From Capitulum mitella (Eukaryota; Arthropoda; Thecostraca; Pollicipedomorpha; Pollicipedidae), in NCBI GenBank assembly GCA_030062745.1, contig CP099846.1, positions 18,943,621 to 19,007,620 on the forward strand: DNA of 64,000 bases, read 5' to 3'. The notes below the pieces were generated by a model, which did not search any database, was not told the origin of the DNA, and was given only the letters and a program-made list of their open reading frames with translations. Made by a program: the position numbers and the translations under genes. Below, one piece after another: positions 1-11,536 of the stretch; positions within the stretch are counted from its first letter, which is position 1, and every line of letters starts with the position of its first letter.

Positions 1-3000
1 TTGAGCATCCGTATCATAGTCGTAGCATTAAGCAATATTGTGACTGAGTAATTTTAGCAAAATGAAGCCCTTGCTCCATAAGTGTCCTTTTCGTATTCTT
101 GGGGGGAGCAAGGTCCCCTTGTGTTGATTTCGGCACCCCAAAGGGCCGCTTGCCTCCCCCAGAGCTGAAGTGTTAGCAGCGCAGACCGCATCCCTCCACC
201 CCGGGATGACGATGCTGACTGAGAAAAACTACTTCTGTCAAAAAAGGAAAAACAGAATAAGTACCCGAACCCTAAAATAGTGGCCGAAATCAGGGACTGC
301 TGTTGGAAAAAGTGGGCTTGCCCTTCCCAGACTGATTTCACTGAAGGACTTGATTTGATGTACGTAATAGTGCGTAATTAGGAACGAGGCTCCTAATAAC
401 CTACATCTCATTATAAAGCAGCATTTTAGTCCTCGTATCGTTAGCAGTGATCGTTAATCCTAATATTCACTGGAATCGAAGCATTTGCTTCCTAATCGTG
501 CATAACTGGACTATCGGCGGATAAGCAATTTAGTAAAAACAAGCAAAATGTTATAACATGCGGTATTGCATCGGCCATTTCTTGGACAGGATATGGAACA
601 CTTAGTCACATAAGGGATCACGATGACTTTAATAATATGTTTATCGTGTTGGAGCCCATTCCGCGTGATAAAAATATACCGGCGTGCCAAATTTGACGTA
701 ACAGCTGACGAAACACGGCCTTAGGCAGCATCTGTTGCGAGTTGTCTTAACTTCGGGGCATAATCGGGCTCCGTACGTAATACGGACCCTTATCAGGGTA
801 TGGGTAAATGGCGTATAGAAATTGTCGCCATCAGTTTAAACCACGGTCTTTGTTACCAGTGGCTCCGCTTGCGTTTGCTCATTTGAAAAATGGCCCATTT
901 TGTTTGCATAGGAAAAGTAGTTGACCTTTGTTTGATGTTAGGAAAGTCGGTTGCCATTTTGCCGCTAGATGGCAGAATACGATATCAACACGAGATGGAA
1001 TGTGAATTTTGGTGGATAGGCGAATGCTCCGCGGTAATGACACTCTTGTCAAGTAATTTTCGAAAAAAAAGTTTTTTGACGATGAACGATACATCCTTGT
1101 AGTGGACAGTGAACAAAGCGGAGCATGGGGAGGAGTGGGCAGCGAACACACCTGGGAGGTGGAGAGGGGTGGGCAGTGGGCAGAGGACGTATCTAGGAAA
1201 TGCGGAGTTCTGGACGGTGGGCACATCTGGGAAATGGAGAGGGGCGGACGGTGGAAGTGGACACGTTTAAGAAATAGAGAAGTTTGGACACGCCTGGGGG
1301 TGAGAAGGAATGGACATTTAATATGTCTGGTATGATGAGGGTGGACCGTTGAAAACCTAGGAGGTGGGGATGGGTGTGCACACTGCGGTGACGGAGGGGA
1401 ACGGATATACCTGGGGATCAGGAGATTGGTCGCAAGACACAAATAGAAACAGTGGGCTACAAGTCTGGCTCAGTAGAGGCGGGGAGGGTAAAGAGGGTAA
1501 GTGGTTATTTTTGGAATATCCTGGAAATATGTGGCCGTCAGTTGTCAGATGCCTTTCGAAACTGGTTTTGCAAAGCAGTTACTAACTTCAGCCTTCACTA
1601 GGATGCAGGAATGTTTTCAGTTTCGAAGTAAGCAATTGTTAATCCTAGCCATGTAGGCAAAACGATCTTTTTTAACAAACAACGAAAAGCCTGGAGCGCT
1701 CGGCTCCAGCACTCTGCTTCATGGACGGCGCCAGTGTGATGATCCAGGAATGAGAAACGAGGTCCTCGCGACCGTCACGGCGCTCGGCCCATCCTTGGCG
1801 TCACGTGACGTCGTGCTCGCCGCGCTGCGGACAAATCTGTCGGCACTTTTTCCCTGCGACGGCGGCCGGTTCCTCGCGGCGCGGATCAGTGATATTATTT
1901 CATTGTTCTACGACACCCGGTCGGGCCGGCGGAGCGGCGGCGGCGGACAGGCAGGCATCTGCCGCTGCCCGGGCGTGACGCTGGGATCGGAACAAACCCG
2001 GACAGATTGGGTGACGAGGCTTTCGCAAAATAGCTGCCTGATTCCACGTGCCGGCAGCCCAGTGGCGGGCGCTGATATGGAACAGCAACCGGATTTGGTT
2101 TGGGCAGACGGACCTAGTGGAAGTAAACCATTGGAATGGTGAGAGGCAGCCGTTGTCCTGTGTTGGCGTCAGTCTTGAACTTTTATTCGTCTCCCAAGAT
2201 TCCAGGGTGAAATATCGCATGGCAGAATATGAAAAATATGAATATGAAAATATGAAAAATATGAAAAAGAAAATATCGAAAGCAAGATATCGAACGCGAA
2301 ATATTGAACAGGATAAACATCAGCAGGGATAAATGTAAAAGCCAAAAAGTATGAAATGACAAAATTTTGATCAGGTTCGAAGAACGACGTGGAACTAACA
2401 AGGGTGTAAAATCGAGGAACAAAATATCGTGGTGGGTCTAATAACGGACCGGATAATCGTCGAAACGAAAAATATTGCAGGGGCAAATGGTACCTCATGA
2501 CGGTGGATACGGATACGGTGGACACGGGGCGTCTGGCTGTCGGAGAGCGTCCGGGGCGTTCCGGCAGCCTTGTTGCCAGGCCTCCCCGGAGGGTTCAGGC
2601 GAAATCCCGCGAAAATCTCCACGGTTTACTCTTATTCCGGACAATTAGTATTCCGGGGGTCCATGATGTTGCAAGGGTTGATTGCGTGGCGGAAGGCCCA
2701 GAAAAATTCTGGATGGTTCACTGGACCTCACGGTATGATTGCCGACGTGCCGAAATTTTGCGCATCGGTACACCTGGGGCTGGAACCCGGGGTGCCCAAA
2801 CTTGCACCTTCCTCATTTTAATAAATACGAGTAGCTTTACGATCTTCTCAAAAGCCGTATGCACAGGCTACACCGCCATTCTTTGGCCAAGGCCCCTCCC
2901 TGGTTATGACCTTATCAACGGCCAACAACGGTCAGAGCTCGCCCCCAACGAATCACTGGGGTAGAAAGACGGGAAAAACGTTGGGCGATCGGAACTTGGC

Positions 3001-3345
3001 TTTCCTTCGTGGTCTTGACATTTGACAGTCTTGACCATTTTAGTGTCAGTGAAATGGTACGCATACCTGTGCACCCGCTTAGTACCGGTATTATCATGAC
3101 GCGTCAGTAAACGATGTTTGCAAGCAAGGCGCAGGATACGGGAACAAGTCATACTACCATTTATGCAACGGCACATTTCAACAGCAGCCAGACACTATGA
3201 CCATTAGAACACGTTTTAAGAGTATTAAAGCACTGTCTGGGATAGGATCAGGTAGGATAGGATAGGATCAAGTAAACTGCACTGCTGGCGTCTGGTAACG
3301 GGTCCTTGAAAAGAGTTGCAGGCGCGCTGCAACCCTTTTTTACGA
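1..3345. other. Spacer, no gene recognised
   Basis: I see no conserved protein or RNA gene. A CpG-rich patch lies at about 1730-2060 and a low-complexity run built on ATATGAAAA words at about 2220-2340. Short open frames here lack recognisable domains and do not join through convincing splice sites. It may be intron or 5' flank of the Piezo gene that follows on the plus strand. Confidence 0.5.
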
Positions 3346-3349
3346 CCGT

Positions 3350-5278
3350 TAGGACCCTGCCCATAATATGGGGTACCGTTGGGTAGTCCATGTGGTGGTC
3401 TGCCTACCCACCAAGTGTGAGCCGCCTGGGTCACTGCTTGTGGTCTGGGAGGTGTCCGAGTCCAACTCGAAACACGTTTCTACGGATCGCCACGCGAATC
3501 CCTCGTGGGTGCCGACTAAAAAACAAGCACCCGCGAATGAGGCCCATATTGCCACCACGTCTTGAGTCAGCAGCACCCGTCGTTTGACCTGCTCCAGTGA
3601 TGAACTGAATTCTGCAGAGGTCCGGCTCGTGCCACGTGGCACGTGCCTCACCACGAATCGCTTCGAAACCTGCACTGCAGTCTGTCCGCCGAGTCGGGGC
3701 ACCCGATGGCGCACCTTGTGCCGCGATCTGCTGGCGCGTTCGGGCGCTGGAGGTTCCGATGCTGGGACCCACGGACACAATGCCAAACACCTCGATCTTT
3801 ACTATTCCGAGCGGCCGCCAGGTATGAAGTCTCACTCGCTAAGAACTCCTTCGATTTGGAAATACGGAGTGTAAAAGAGCCGCACGCGTGCTGCACGTGA
3901 CCTGTTGCACCCTGCCCAGTAGGTAGGGTATCGTTGGATAGCCCTAGTGTTGTTCTATCTACCCACCACATTTCAGCCGCCTAGATCACTGGTTTCGGCG
4001 CTAGAAGGTCCCCGAGTCTAAATAGAACACGTGCTTGTGGATCGCCACATGGATCGCACGTGGATGCCGACCAGAAAAGCACGCACCCGCAAGTAGGGCC
4101 CATGTTAACAACAGGTCTTGAATGAACAGCTTCTCCCACCACCGGTTTCGCGCCTCCAGCATCAGCCATTCCCAGACCAAAGGCCAGAATGGCGGACGGG
4201 TACATCGCAGCACGTGTGTCCCGCACACGCAAGGCAGGAGCTATTGACATGCAAAACAGCCACATATCGACTTCCACATTTACCTGTTCCTGCCCAGCAA
4301 TTTTCAGCATCCCAGCGGTAGTAGTGTTGTTGCGATGAAGGAAGTTTGCTACGTTCTGCTTCACGTGCAAGCTGCACTCCCGTTTCGGTCTGAATCCATC
4401 GAAATTCATCGCTCATCTGTCCGTCCGCCATTCCAAGCCATTATGGCATGGCTTGAGATTTTCAAAAATATTTTGGGAGTCCACATAGATAGAATTTCAG
4501 ACCGTTTCTTCCTAGTCATTGCAATAGGTCTAATGTTAAAATACTTGAATATTGAGGGGGAGGGGGTCCGGACCCTCCCCCAGACCCCCCCCCCCTGGAT
4601 CGCCAGTCGTGCATTGTTGCACCAAACTTGGCCGTTTGCGTCCCGGCAATTGGCCCCATAAGAAACACAGAGGTATAAAAGAGGTGAACGCATCCTGCAC
4701 GTGACCTGTTGTACTCTGCCCATCATATGGGGAACCGTTATTTAGCCCTAGTGCTGATCTATCTACCCACCAGATTCCAGTCGTCTAGATAACTGTTGAC
4801 AGCGTTCTGAGGTCCCCGATTCCAAATCGAACGTTCCAGTTCCAATCCCAAGGTGCTTGTGGATCGCACCTGGGTGCCCACCACAAAAATACGCCTCTGC
4901 AAGTGGGGCCCATGTTGTTGCCAAGTCTTAAGTCAACAGCACCTGTCGTTTGACCTGTACCCGTGATTAGTTAAATTCTGCAGAGGTGCGGCTCGCGCCG
5001 CGTGGTACGCGCCATGAATCGCTTCGAGACCTGCATGCTATTTGTCCGCCGAGTCAGCGCACCCGATGGTGCCATTTGTGTCGCGATCGGCTGGCGCGTT
5101 ACGACGCTAGAGGCTCCGAAGTTTGGACACATACACACGCACACGCACACGCACCGCGATCTGAGGTCATCTTTTCATCTTTCATTTCATCATCTTTTCC
5201 GAATGACTGCCATGTATGAAATGTCAGTTCACTTAAAACGTGCAAGGCACGCTTATACCTCTTTCGATTTTAAATAAA
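3350..5278 (+). repeat. Three diverged direct copies of a 0.55-0.8 kb repeat
   Basis: The same ordered words recur three times: 'ctgcccat.atatggg..accgtt', 'ctacccacca', 'gtcactg', 'ccccgagtc', 'gtggatcgc.ac', 'gggcccatgtt', 'gtcgtttgacctg' and 'attctgcagaggt.cggctcg'. Copy A is about 3350-3900. Copy B starts near 3900, loses similarity near 4110 and may be interrupted by foreign DNA up to about 4680. Copy C is about 4690-5278 and ends in TTTTAAATAAAG. Junctions carry the word 'gcacgtgacctgttg'. Copies are far from identical, so the array is old. No protein is recognisable. Confidence 0.7.
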
Positions 5279-7270
5279 GTCCATCAAAGGCCACATTACT
5301 TAAAGGGACTTTTCATAACGGTTCTTCCCCTTTTTGTTTCTTTCTTACCCCATTGTCTTGTCATGTTACCAACTCAGAAGAATCGGGCATAGTTCATGAG
5401 TTTACCTAAGATCGTACCATTCTACGACATCAGACCTTTTGGCATAATCTGAAACTGACATGACCTGGAGGACCCTCTAACATTGCTGTGACCTCATGTG
5501 ACATTGGTTAAGCTGAAAGTAACCTCAACTTCATAGGCATAACTGAACGTTACAGAACAGTTTTGGGTATTCATGCGAACCTCCGTGGCGGGTTCGATAA
5601 ATCCAGTTTTGGAAATATAGCTGCTGTCGTCAAATTGCTCTAGAGGCTTGTCATCTGCGGGGCGTTGGATGGCCTGACGCACAGCTGTAAAACAAAGGAT
5701 ATTCATGACTTCCCGACGGATTTAAGAAAGATGCGCTTTTTTAACAGCCTTTCAGGCTCGTTTGAAGATGTGAAATGGCATTTGGAGCTGCTTCGCACTG
5801 TACGTGAAGACCCTTGGGAAAGCGCAACTTTGCCCCCCCCCCCCCACTTCCATTGTGTGTAATAAAGTATTACATGTAAGACTACATTCTCCACCACTGG
5901 TTGGCCTTTGCGGGAAGATCTGTCCGTCCCGATCAAATCCTGCCGAACGTTTTTGCTGGCATTTTACGGCAAAATATTGATTGTATTTGTTGGCGCGATT
6001 TATGAAATTAATTGCACGGTGTTTCGTCAGCGGCTTGGGGTTCTCATGAGTTGTGTAGGTGATCAGGCAAGGCCATCGGCATCTGTCTCAATATTCCCGT
6101 AGCGCAACGGCGAGGCGCCTCGCGGGAGACGGTTATCTTTTGTGGGGAATCACGCTGTACGTGACCGCCTCACCATTGAAATGAGTAAGCCTCTCTCAAA
6201 GGAGCGCTTGGCCAACACGTCCGCGTGGGAAAGTCCGATCAACAGGCTAACGGTATGGCCGCCCAAACACCTCGCCGGCCACGCATACGTTTTGGGATCC
6301 CTCAGCTAGCTATTCGCTCACCACACAGCAGACTCGGTCATTTTCGTTTTTAAGAAAGAGCAATGCTGAGCCTCGGGCCTTTTTTACGTTGTCACGTACA
6401 AACAGCATCAGTCTCGCCACCAGAACCCCACTGAGACTTACCCCACGCTCTACCACTGAAACGTTTACCGCAACTCAGATGACCACCCCCCAGTTTGACT
6501 GATGTCCGATACCAAAATGGAAGGGACACCAGAACGTCCGGACTCGACTCGGGCGTGCCAGAGAGCGGAGTGCCTGGATCGCACGCACACCACCAAGCAG
6601 CTCCGCTGTGGCGCGCCACAATCCGCTGATCGAACCCTCGCCGGCCCGTCGGATATCAGGCGTCCTAGCATAACGCAACCCTCATGCATCGTGTACATCA
6701 TCACGCGTCACCAATGAACACACACCATCGGTCGACACCCTATTTTAAATTGTCTTACGTCTTATAGGCTTTTTCCTGCGCACGATATTCATTCGTTGAT
6801 TGTTTGGCGTGTGCATTGTGAGACGTGATAGTTCCCCCGAGGATGGTTTTCGATTCCCTGCTCTGGTTCTGAGAACAAAACTTTGTTCGGGTGTGGCGCT
6901 TGCCGTGGGCCGCGCCGGCGTCTCAGCGACTACAGGCCGGTCTCCGCGCAGTACTGCAGTGATTACCAGGAATAGGTGCCAGGTGGCTCCAGGGGAATGG
7001 TCGCCACACTTCATGAACCAGAGCTGGAAAAGAAGTCTGCGCTGTGCCTAGCTAAATCAAGGAACCCAAAAGTCTCTCGTTGTAAACAGGTTGAACAAAA
7101 CAACAACCAGGCTGAGGTGGTATCCAGGTCTTGCAATTTCTGTATAAAAACGCCTGAACAAGTGACACATTTCACAAATGCTTACAGCGCGGGCAGTCCA
7201 CGACAAATTGAGCAGAGACTAACATCCTGCTCTCGGACTGACGAACATTGACCTCTGGGGTACACCGGAC
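5279..7270. other. Spacer with one dispersed repeat
   Basis: No gene recognised. About 6185-6360 resembles 41823-41990 in the same orientation: both contain 'gcgcttggccaacacgtcc' and 'ggtatggcc', then similar words further on. This is an old dispersed repeat of unknown class. Confidence 0.5.
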
Positions 7271-7279
7271 AAAATAATT

Positions 7280-7835
7280 CCTCTCTCCGATTAAAAGATC
7301 GAGAGTTAAAGCTTGAGAAACTTTGGAGCTATTTGTTGGTAAGGCTATCTTTTACGGTCGATAAAACTGACACATTGTGTCATGGGCATACATCAAAATA
7401 CATTGCCACATTAAAAAATGTTTAGAGAATCCAAATATGAGGTCATTTTACCGAACCTGTGATATTGCCACAGGTGACCTCATGGTCCAATGTCACATAA
7501 CTTGACCTCAAACTAAGCAAAATCCGTACCCCCTTTTGGGTAAAAATAAATGTTTGATCAGTTGCCTTTATATCTAACAGATAAAATTAATGGGGTTTTC
7601 TTCATTGCTGATGTATTGGTGGTTTGTTCAATGCTAACGTAAGCCGTCATTTTTCCAGTGGTAAACAAGGGGCTCGAATGGCAAGCAGTACTGGGAGAAG
7701 TGGCTGCTCAAGCGTAAAAATCCTTCGTGTGCTTCAGAGGTGTTCGTGACTTTCAAGTGCAAGGCAGACGTTTTTACTCGGGCAAAGCTACAAATGTGGC
7801 ACGATAGGACCTGATGCATTTTTAGTCATTGGAGC
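7280..7835 (+). repeat. Dispersed repeat R, copy 1
   Basis: It aligns by eye with 27690-28146 (words 'agttaaagc', 'gaaact.tggagctatt', 'aaactgac', 'aatgtcac', 'cttgacctcaa', 'tagtaaacaa' or 'ggtaaacaa', 'cagagg') and more weakly with 29358-29440, where the second copy appears to resume after a transposon. TGACCT words are present. No coding capacity recognised. Confidence 0.55.
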
Positions 7836-8328
7836 GGTAAAGAAAATAAGTATGTCGACACGTCTTACTACTACATTTGGTCCGAAAATGTCCTTGCGTT
7901 TAATGCTTAAGTGTTGATTTAACGCCAGTGCATCAGAAAATGGAGTTTTAAATTTTGGAGACACATTCAGCCATATTTAAATATTGGATCACATGTGGGG
8001 TAACGTTTAAAACTCGCCGTTGTGAAAATGGCTTATAATGCCATCATAATAGGTCTGTATTGCAAAAACGCTTCCAGTCTCCAGATGTCCAGTGTATGCC
8101 TTTGTGATAAAACATCAGAGGGCAAATGATCGGGAAGTTGAACGATCGCCCTATATCGAAGGACACTACTTTGGGCTTGAAATGTGGAGTCTTGCTGAGA
8201 AAGGCACTCGACATTCGGCCGACGGAACAGGCCTCTACGCTGCCGATGAATGAGGCACTATGCATCCAGGTCTAGTCAAAATGTGAGCTGTGTTGACCAC
8301 CGCAACTTGGACATGACTCGGACCATAA

Positions 8329-9579
8329 CCCGCCCCCGACTCGGGGTTATCTGTTATCTGTCTTAGCCCGCCCCCGACTGGGGGTCGGTTGAACGCCCCC
8401 CTGAGGTTTTTCCAAGATTACGAGAGAACGAACAAACGCAGCGCCACGAAACTTTGTTTACGTTTTTCTTGATCATTTTTACACTTCGTGTCCAATTTTT
8501 GACTTCGGGTCAAGTAAGGTGTCTGATATAGGTCAGGTCAAGTGGATCCATCTCCAAAAAAGTTAAGCGCCCTGTAATTTTTTCGCAAAGCATGATATCA
8601 CAATAAAAGCTCAAACACTTAGAAATTTTGATACATGCGACAAATTTACTATCTCGGATTTTTCGGAAATGTCTGGGTCATTGAGCTAACCGACTTCGAC
8701 TAAAAGACTACTTCAACATAAGTCGTCTGTTTTTCGAAAATTGACGGAATTATTTACAACAGTTTAAGTGTGGGGAAATCCAGACATCCAGTTTCCGTCC
8801 GTGAGCAAAGTTTCAGTGACCTCCGACCACTGATCTGAGGTCAGGTCACGAATAACTGTTATGAGTCAAAATACACTGTCATCAAAATCGGCGATGAATG
8901 GTTCAGATCGGGTAGAAAATGGCAGAACTGACTCACACGATTGCGAATGGTACCAAAAAGTTTCGAAAAATTGCAAATTTTGGAAATAAACAGGCTCTTG
9001 CGAATAAAGCTCCACGAATTGTGTAGATTCATAACCACTCATTTTTTCACCATTTGAGGACGAGAAACCATCACAAGCACCCCTAGCATCAAGAAACAAC
9101 AGTTGGAAAGCCATGTTTCGCGAGAATAAAAGAGCGCTAAAATTAGTTCTCGTTACTTTCGTGCCGCGCTCGCCTATGGCGCCGGCCCAACAGTGGTGCG
9201 AAAATCGCCGTGTCAACGTTTCCGCGTACATATCAAACAAATCAAAGAAATTTGGCGTGTATTGGCATCTGCAGACTTTTACCTGTCCCCTGGTGCCTTT
9301 ATCTAGACTTTATTAGTCACAGCCCTAGAGATCCAGACCGTTTCTCGGTCTCATGCTGGCGGCTCTGACAAAACATATATGGGGCGGAAATGGGTTACGT
9401 ATTACCCAAAAGTAAAAAAAAAAAATGAAACAAATTTCGAACTCTTGTCGTCACGAGCTTTCTAACGGTGTGCTTATTTTTATCGTACGACCAACCGTTC
9501 GTGAGTTATAGGGAGCGGTCAGCCGCCCCCTCCCCCTCCAGTCGGGCGTGCATGGCGCTGACCCACAGTCGACGGCGGG
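8329..9579. mobile_element. TTAA-flanked non-autonomous DNA element, family 2, copy 1
   Basis: The ends are inverted: the left begins CCCGCCCCCGACT and the right ends with the complement-like AGTCGACGGCGGG. It is flanked by ATAA (left, one mismatch from TTAA) and TTAA (right). The 1251-bp body has no transposase frame. Copy 2 at 26305-27516 matches over its length (shared 'cgagagaacgaacaaac', 'aggtcaggtca', 'ggtgtgcttatttttatcgt', 'cagtcgggcgtg'). TTAA targets and CCC-type ends are features of piggyBac-like elements, so a MITE mobilised by such a transposase is the best reading. Confidence 0.65.
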
Positions 9580-9589
9580 TTAAAGCGAT

Positions 9590-10903
9590 AACACTATGGA
9601 TGTGTTTTGCAAAGCCTCAGTGAAACTCCATTTAAAAATGGCTTGAAGAACGCGTCATATGTCAAGGTATGTCATATGTCGAGATGATACGTTATTTTTT
9701 CAGAGGATTTCTTCTCATTCAGCATCAAGATGAATCCCATGAGCTTGATTCTGTCCGTGCAGTGCAATTGTCATCTTTTGCGGTGTATTTTTGTGACAGC
9801 GAGGTATTCTGTCACCACTGCTACTGCAAATGAGATACCAAATCCAGTTGTAATATGATCCATGCGTTCGTTTACACCTGGTCCCAGAGTAAAAAAAATT
9901 GGTTGCCGTTTTCTGTTTCAGACCTTAAAAAGTGCACAGCTTCTCAGTTATCTGTCATCACATAGAATATTTTAGTACCTCTTGTGAGTGGCATTTTTAC
10001 AACTTGCTTTTTAAAGTGCGTCTGATGTGATATATGGAATGGTGAAAAGAGCCATAGGCAACGAAACCTTAACGCAGTAATACATAAATTAGATATCTAC
10101 TTCTCATGCTATGTTAATGCATGGGTATGACGGAAGGGGGTGTCCAGTATCAGTTTTTTTCTTTTCTTTTAGAAAAAGAAAATTATGAGAAGCGGCAAAT
10201 GTGTTGTATCCACACTGCAAAGTCCATCACTATAGAGGGAAACCGGCAATATCAGAAGTCTTTATCGGTGGATTTGTCGACAGCGACAGTGTACATGAAG
10301 TGTGCGGATATATATGTGAAGACTCGGAATATGAATATTACAAGGCAGGCTCATGGAAGGAAAGCATGCCTGAGGACACACCAATGTCTGTTTTGCCTGC
10401 TTCTCGAATATAGTAGTTTATCGTCGTCATAATCGTCGCGGCCCGGCCTATTAGAAAACTTATTTCTGATGGACGCGGCGGATGTTTTTGGACGGAAAAA
10501 GTCCAAGGTCCATGGCAGGTTAAGGACTCTTAAGACACCAACTCTGAAGAGCCGTTTGCTTGTGGGAAAAGTCAGCCTTATTGCCATTGAGATTCTCTTG
10601 AGAATCCCAGTTCTTGCCGGCAAATTGGTGGCATCCGTTCTCACAAGTTTCCGCCCCTGAACTGCATGTCACTTCGGATGACTGTCATTTTCATACGGAA
10701 ATGTAAAAACAAAAGAACCAATTTCTTTCAAGAAATCGCCTAACATTTTTGTTGTTTTAGTTCAGTAATGTGATAATCTTCTGTGCTCCTTGTTCTGGGT
10801 TTGGTTGACAATTTTTTTCGCCTTTGCTGTGAACCGTCAGTGAGTTTTACCGTGAACAAAACTCGTAAAATCCCGTGATGGGTCGTTGCCGTACTCGATG
10901 AAG
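9590..10903. other. Spacer, no gene recognised
   Basis: Open frames near 10121-10660 have no recognisable domain, no aligned splice sites and no repeat partner I could confirm. Nothing else is supported here. Confidence 0.4.
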
Positions 10904-11036
10904 CATCACTGTGTCAACTGCTGTCTGTCCTGAACAATCACTGTGTCAACTGCTGTGTCTCCTGAACAATCACTGTGTCAGCTGTTGTCTCTCCTGAACA
11001 ATCACTGTGTCAGCTGTTGTCTCTCCTGAACAATCG
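10904..11036 (+). repeat. 32-bp tandem repeat, about four copies
   Basis: AACAATCACTGTGTC words begin at 10933, 10965, 10997 and (as AACAATCGCTG) 11029, an exact 32-bp period, with a partial unit before the first. The unit continues with (A/G)CTG(C/T)TGT. Copies differ at only a few bases, so the array is relatively young. It ends about 380 bp before the first Piezo exon seen. Confidence 0.9.
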
Positions 11037-11416
11037 CTGGCCGCTCTGTGAGGGATGCTGATAACACTGAATGGCGGTGGTGTTCAGCGCGGGGCATCGT
11101 AGTGGGTGACGTCTCTTCACCGTTATCGATCGTTGCAAGCCTTTTGATATTTTTCCCCTTTGACGTAGGCGGAGCCGTTCACATCGCACACTCACGTTGC
11201 GAGAACGACCTTCGAAACCTCCCGTATTAAAAAGCTCCTGTTCAGTAGCAAACAAGCTGCACACCGTACGTGACATTCGCTGCACAGTTCCACATTGGAT
11301 CATCATGATCTATTCCGTGGACTGCCACGGTCGGCCACGGCCGTCACGACGCTGCATGGTCGGCCACCGTGACGACTTGTGACGCCGTGTGACGGTGGAC
11401 ATGTCGCCTCCGACAG

Positions 11417-11536
11417 GGCAAGGCCAGCCTGGCCAGCGAACTGGTGGAGACGACGGCCAAGGACTCCGAGTCAGGCTGGCGGAAGCTCAACCTCACGCTG
11501 ATGCGCGACAACGAGACGGAGGTGGAGTGGTGGGAG
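11417..11536 (+). CDS. Piezo: Piezo exon A (cap domain, C-terminal part)
   Basis: It encodes 40 residues ([11 protein letters not shown] ... ETEVEWWE). The acceptor is CCTCCGACAG before 11417 and the donor GAG/GTAGGC after 11536; phase is 0 at both ends. The terminal EWW is the conserved word that leads into the last membrane helix of Piezo proteins. The cap domain sits outside the cell above the pore and diverges quickly, which explains why its upstream part is hard to spot. Confidence 0.85.

Noticed and set aside
10469-10660. Hydrophobic plus-strand frame (KVSLIAIEILLRIPVLAGKL) 0.8 kb before the first Piezo exon
   Set aside because: Considered as an upstream Piezo exon, but it does not match the cap domain expected at that point and has no fitting splice sites.
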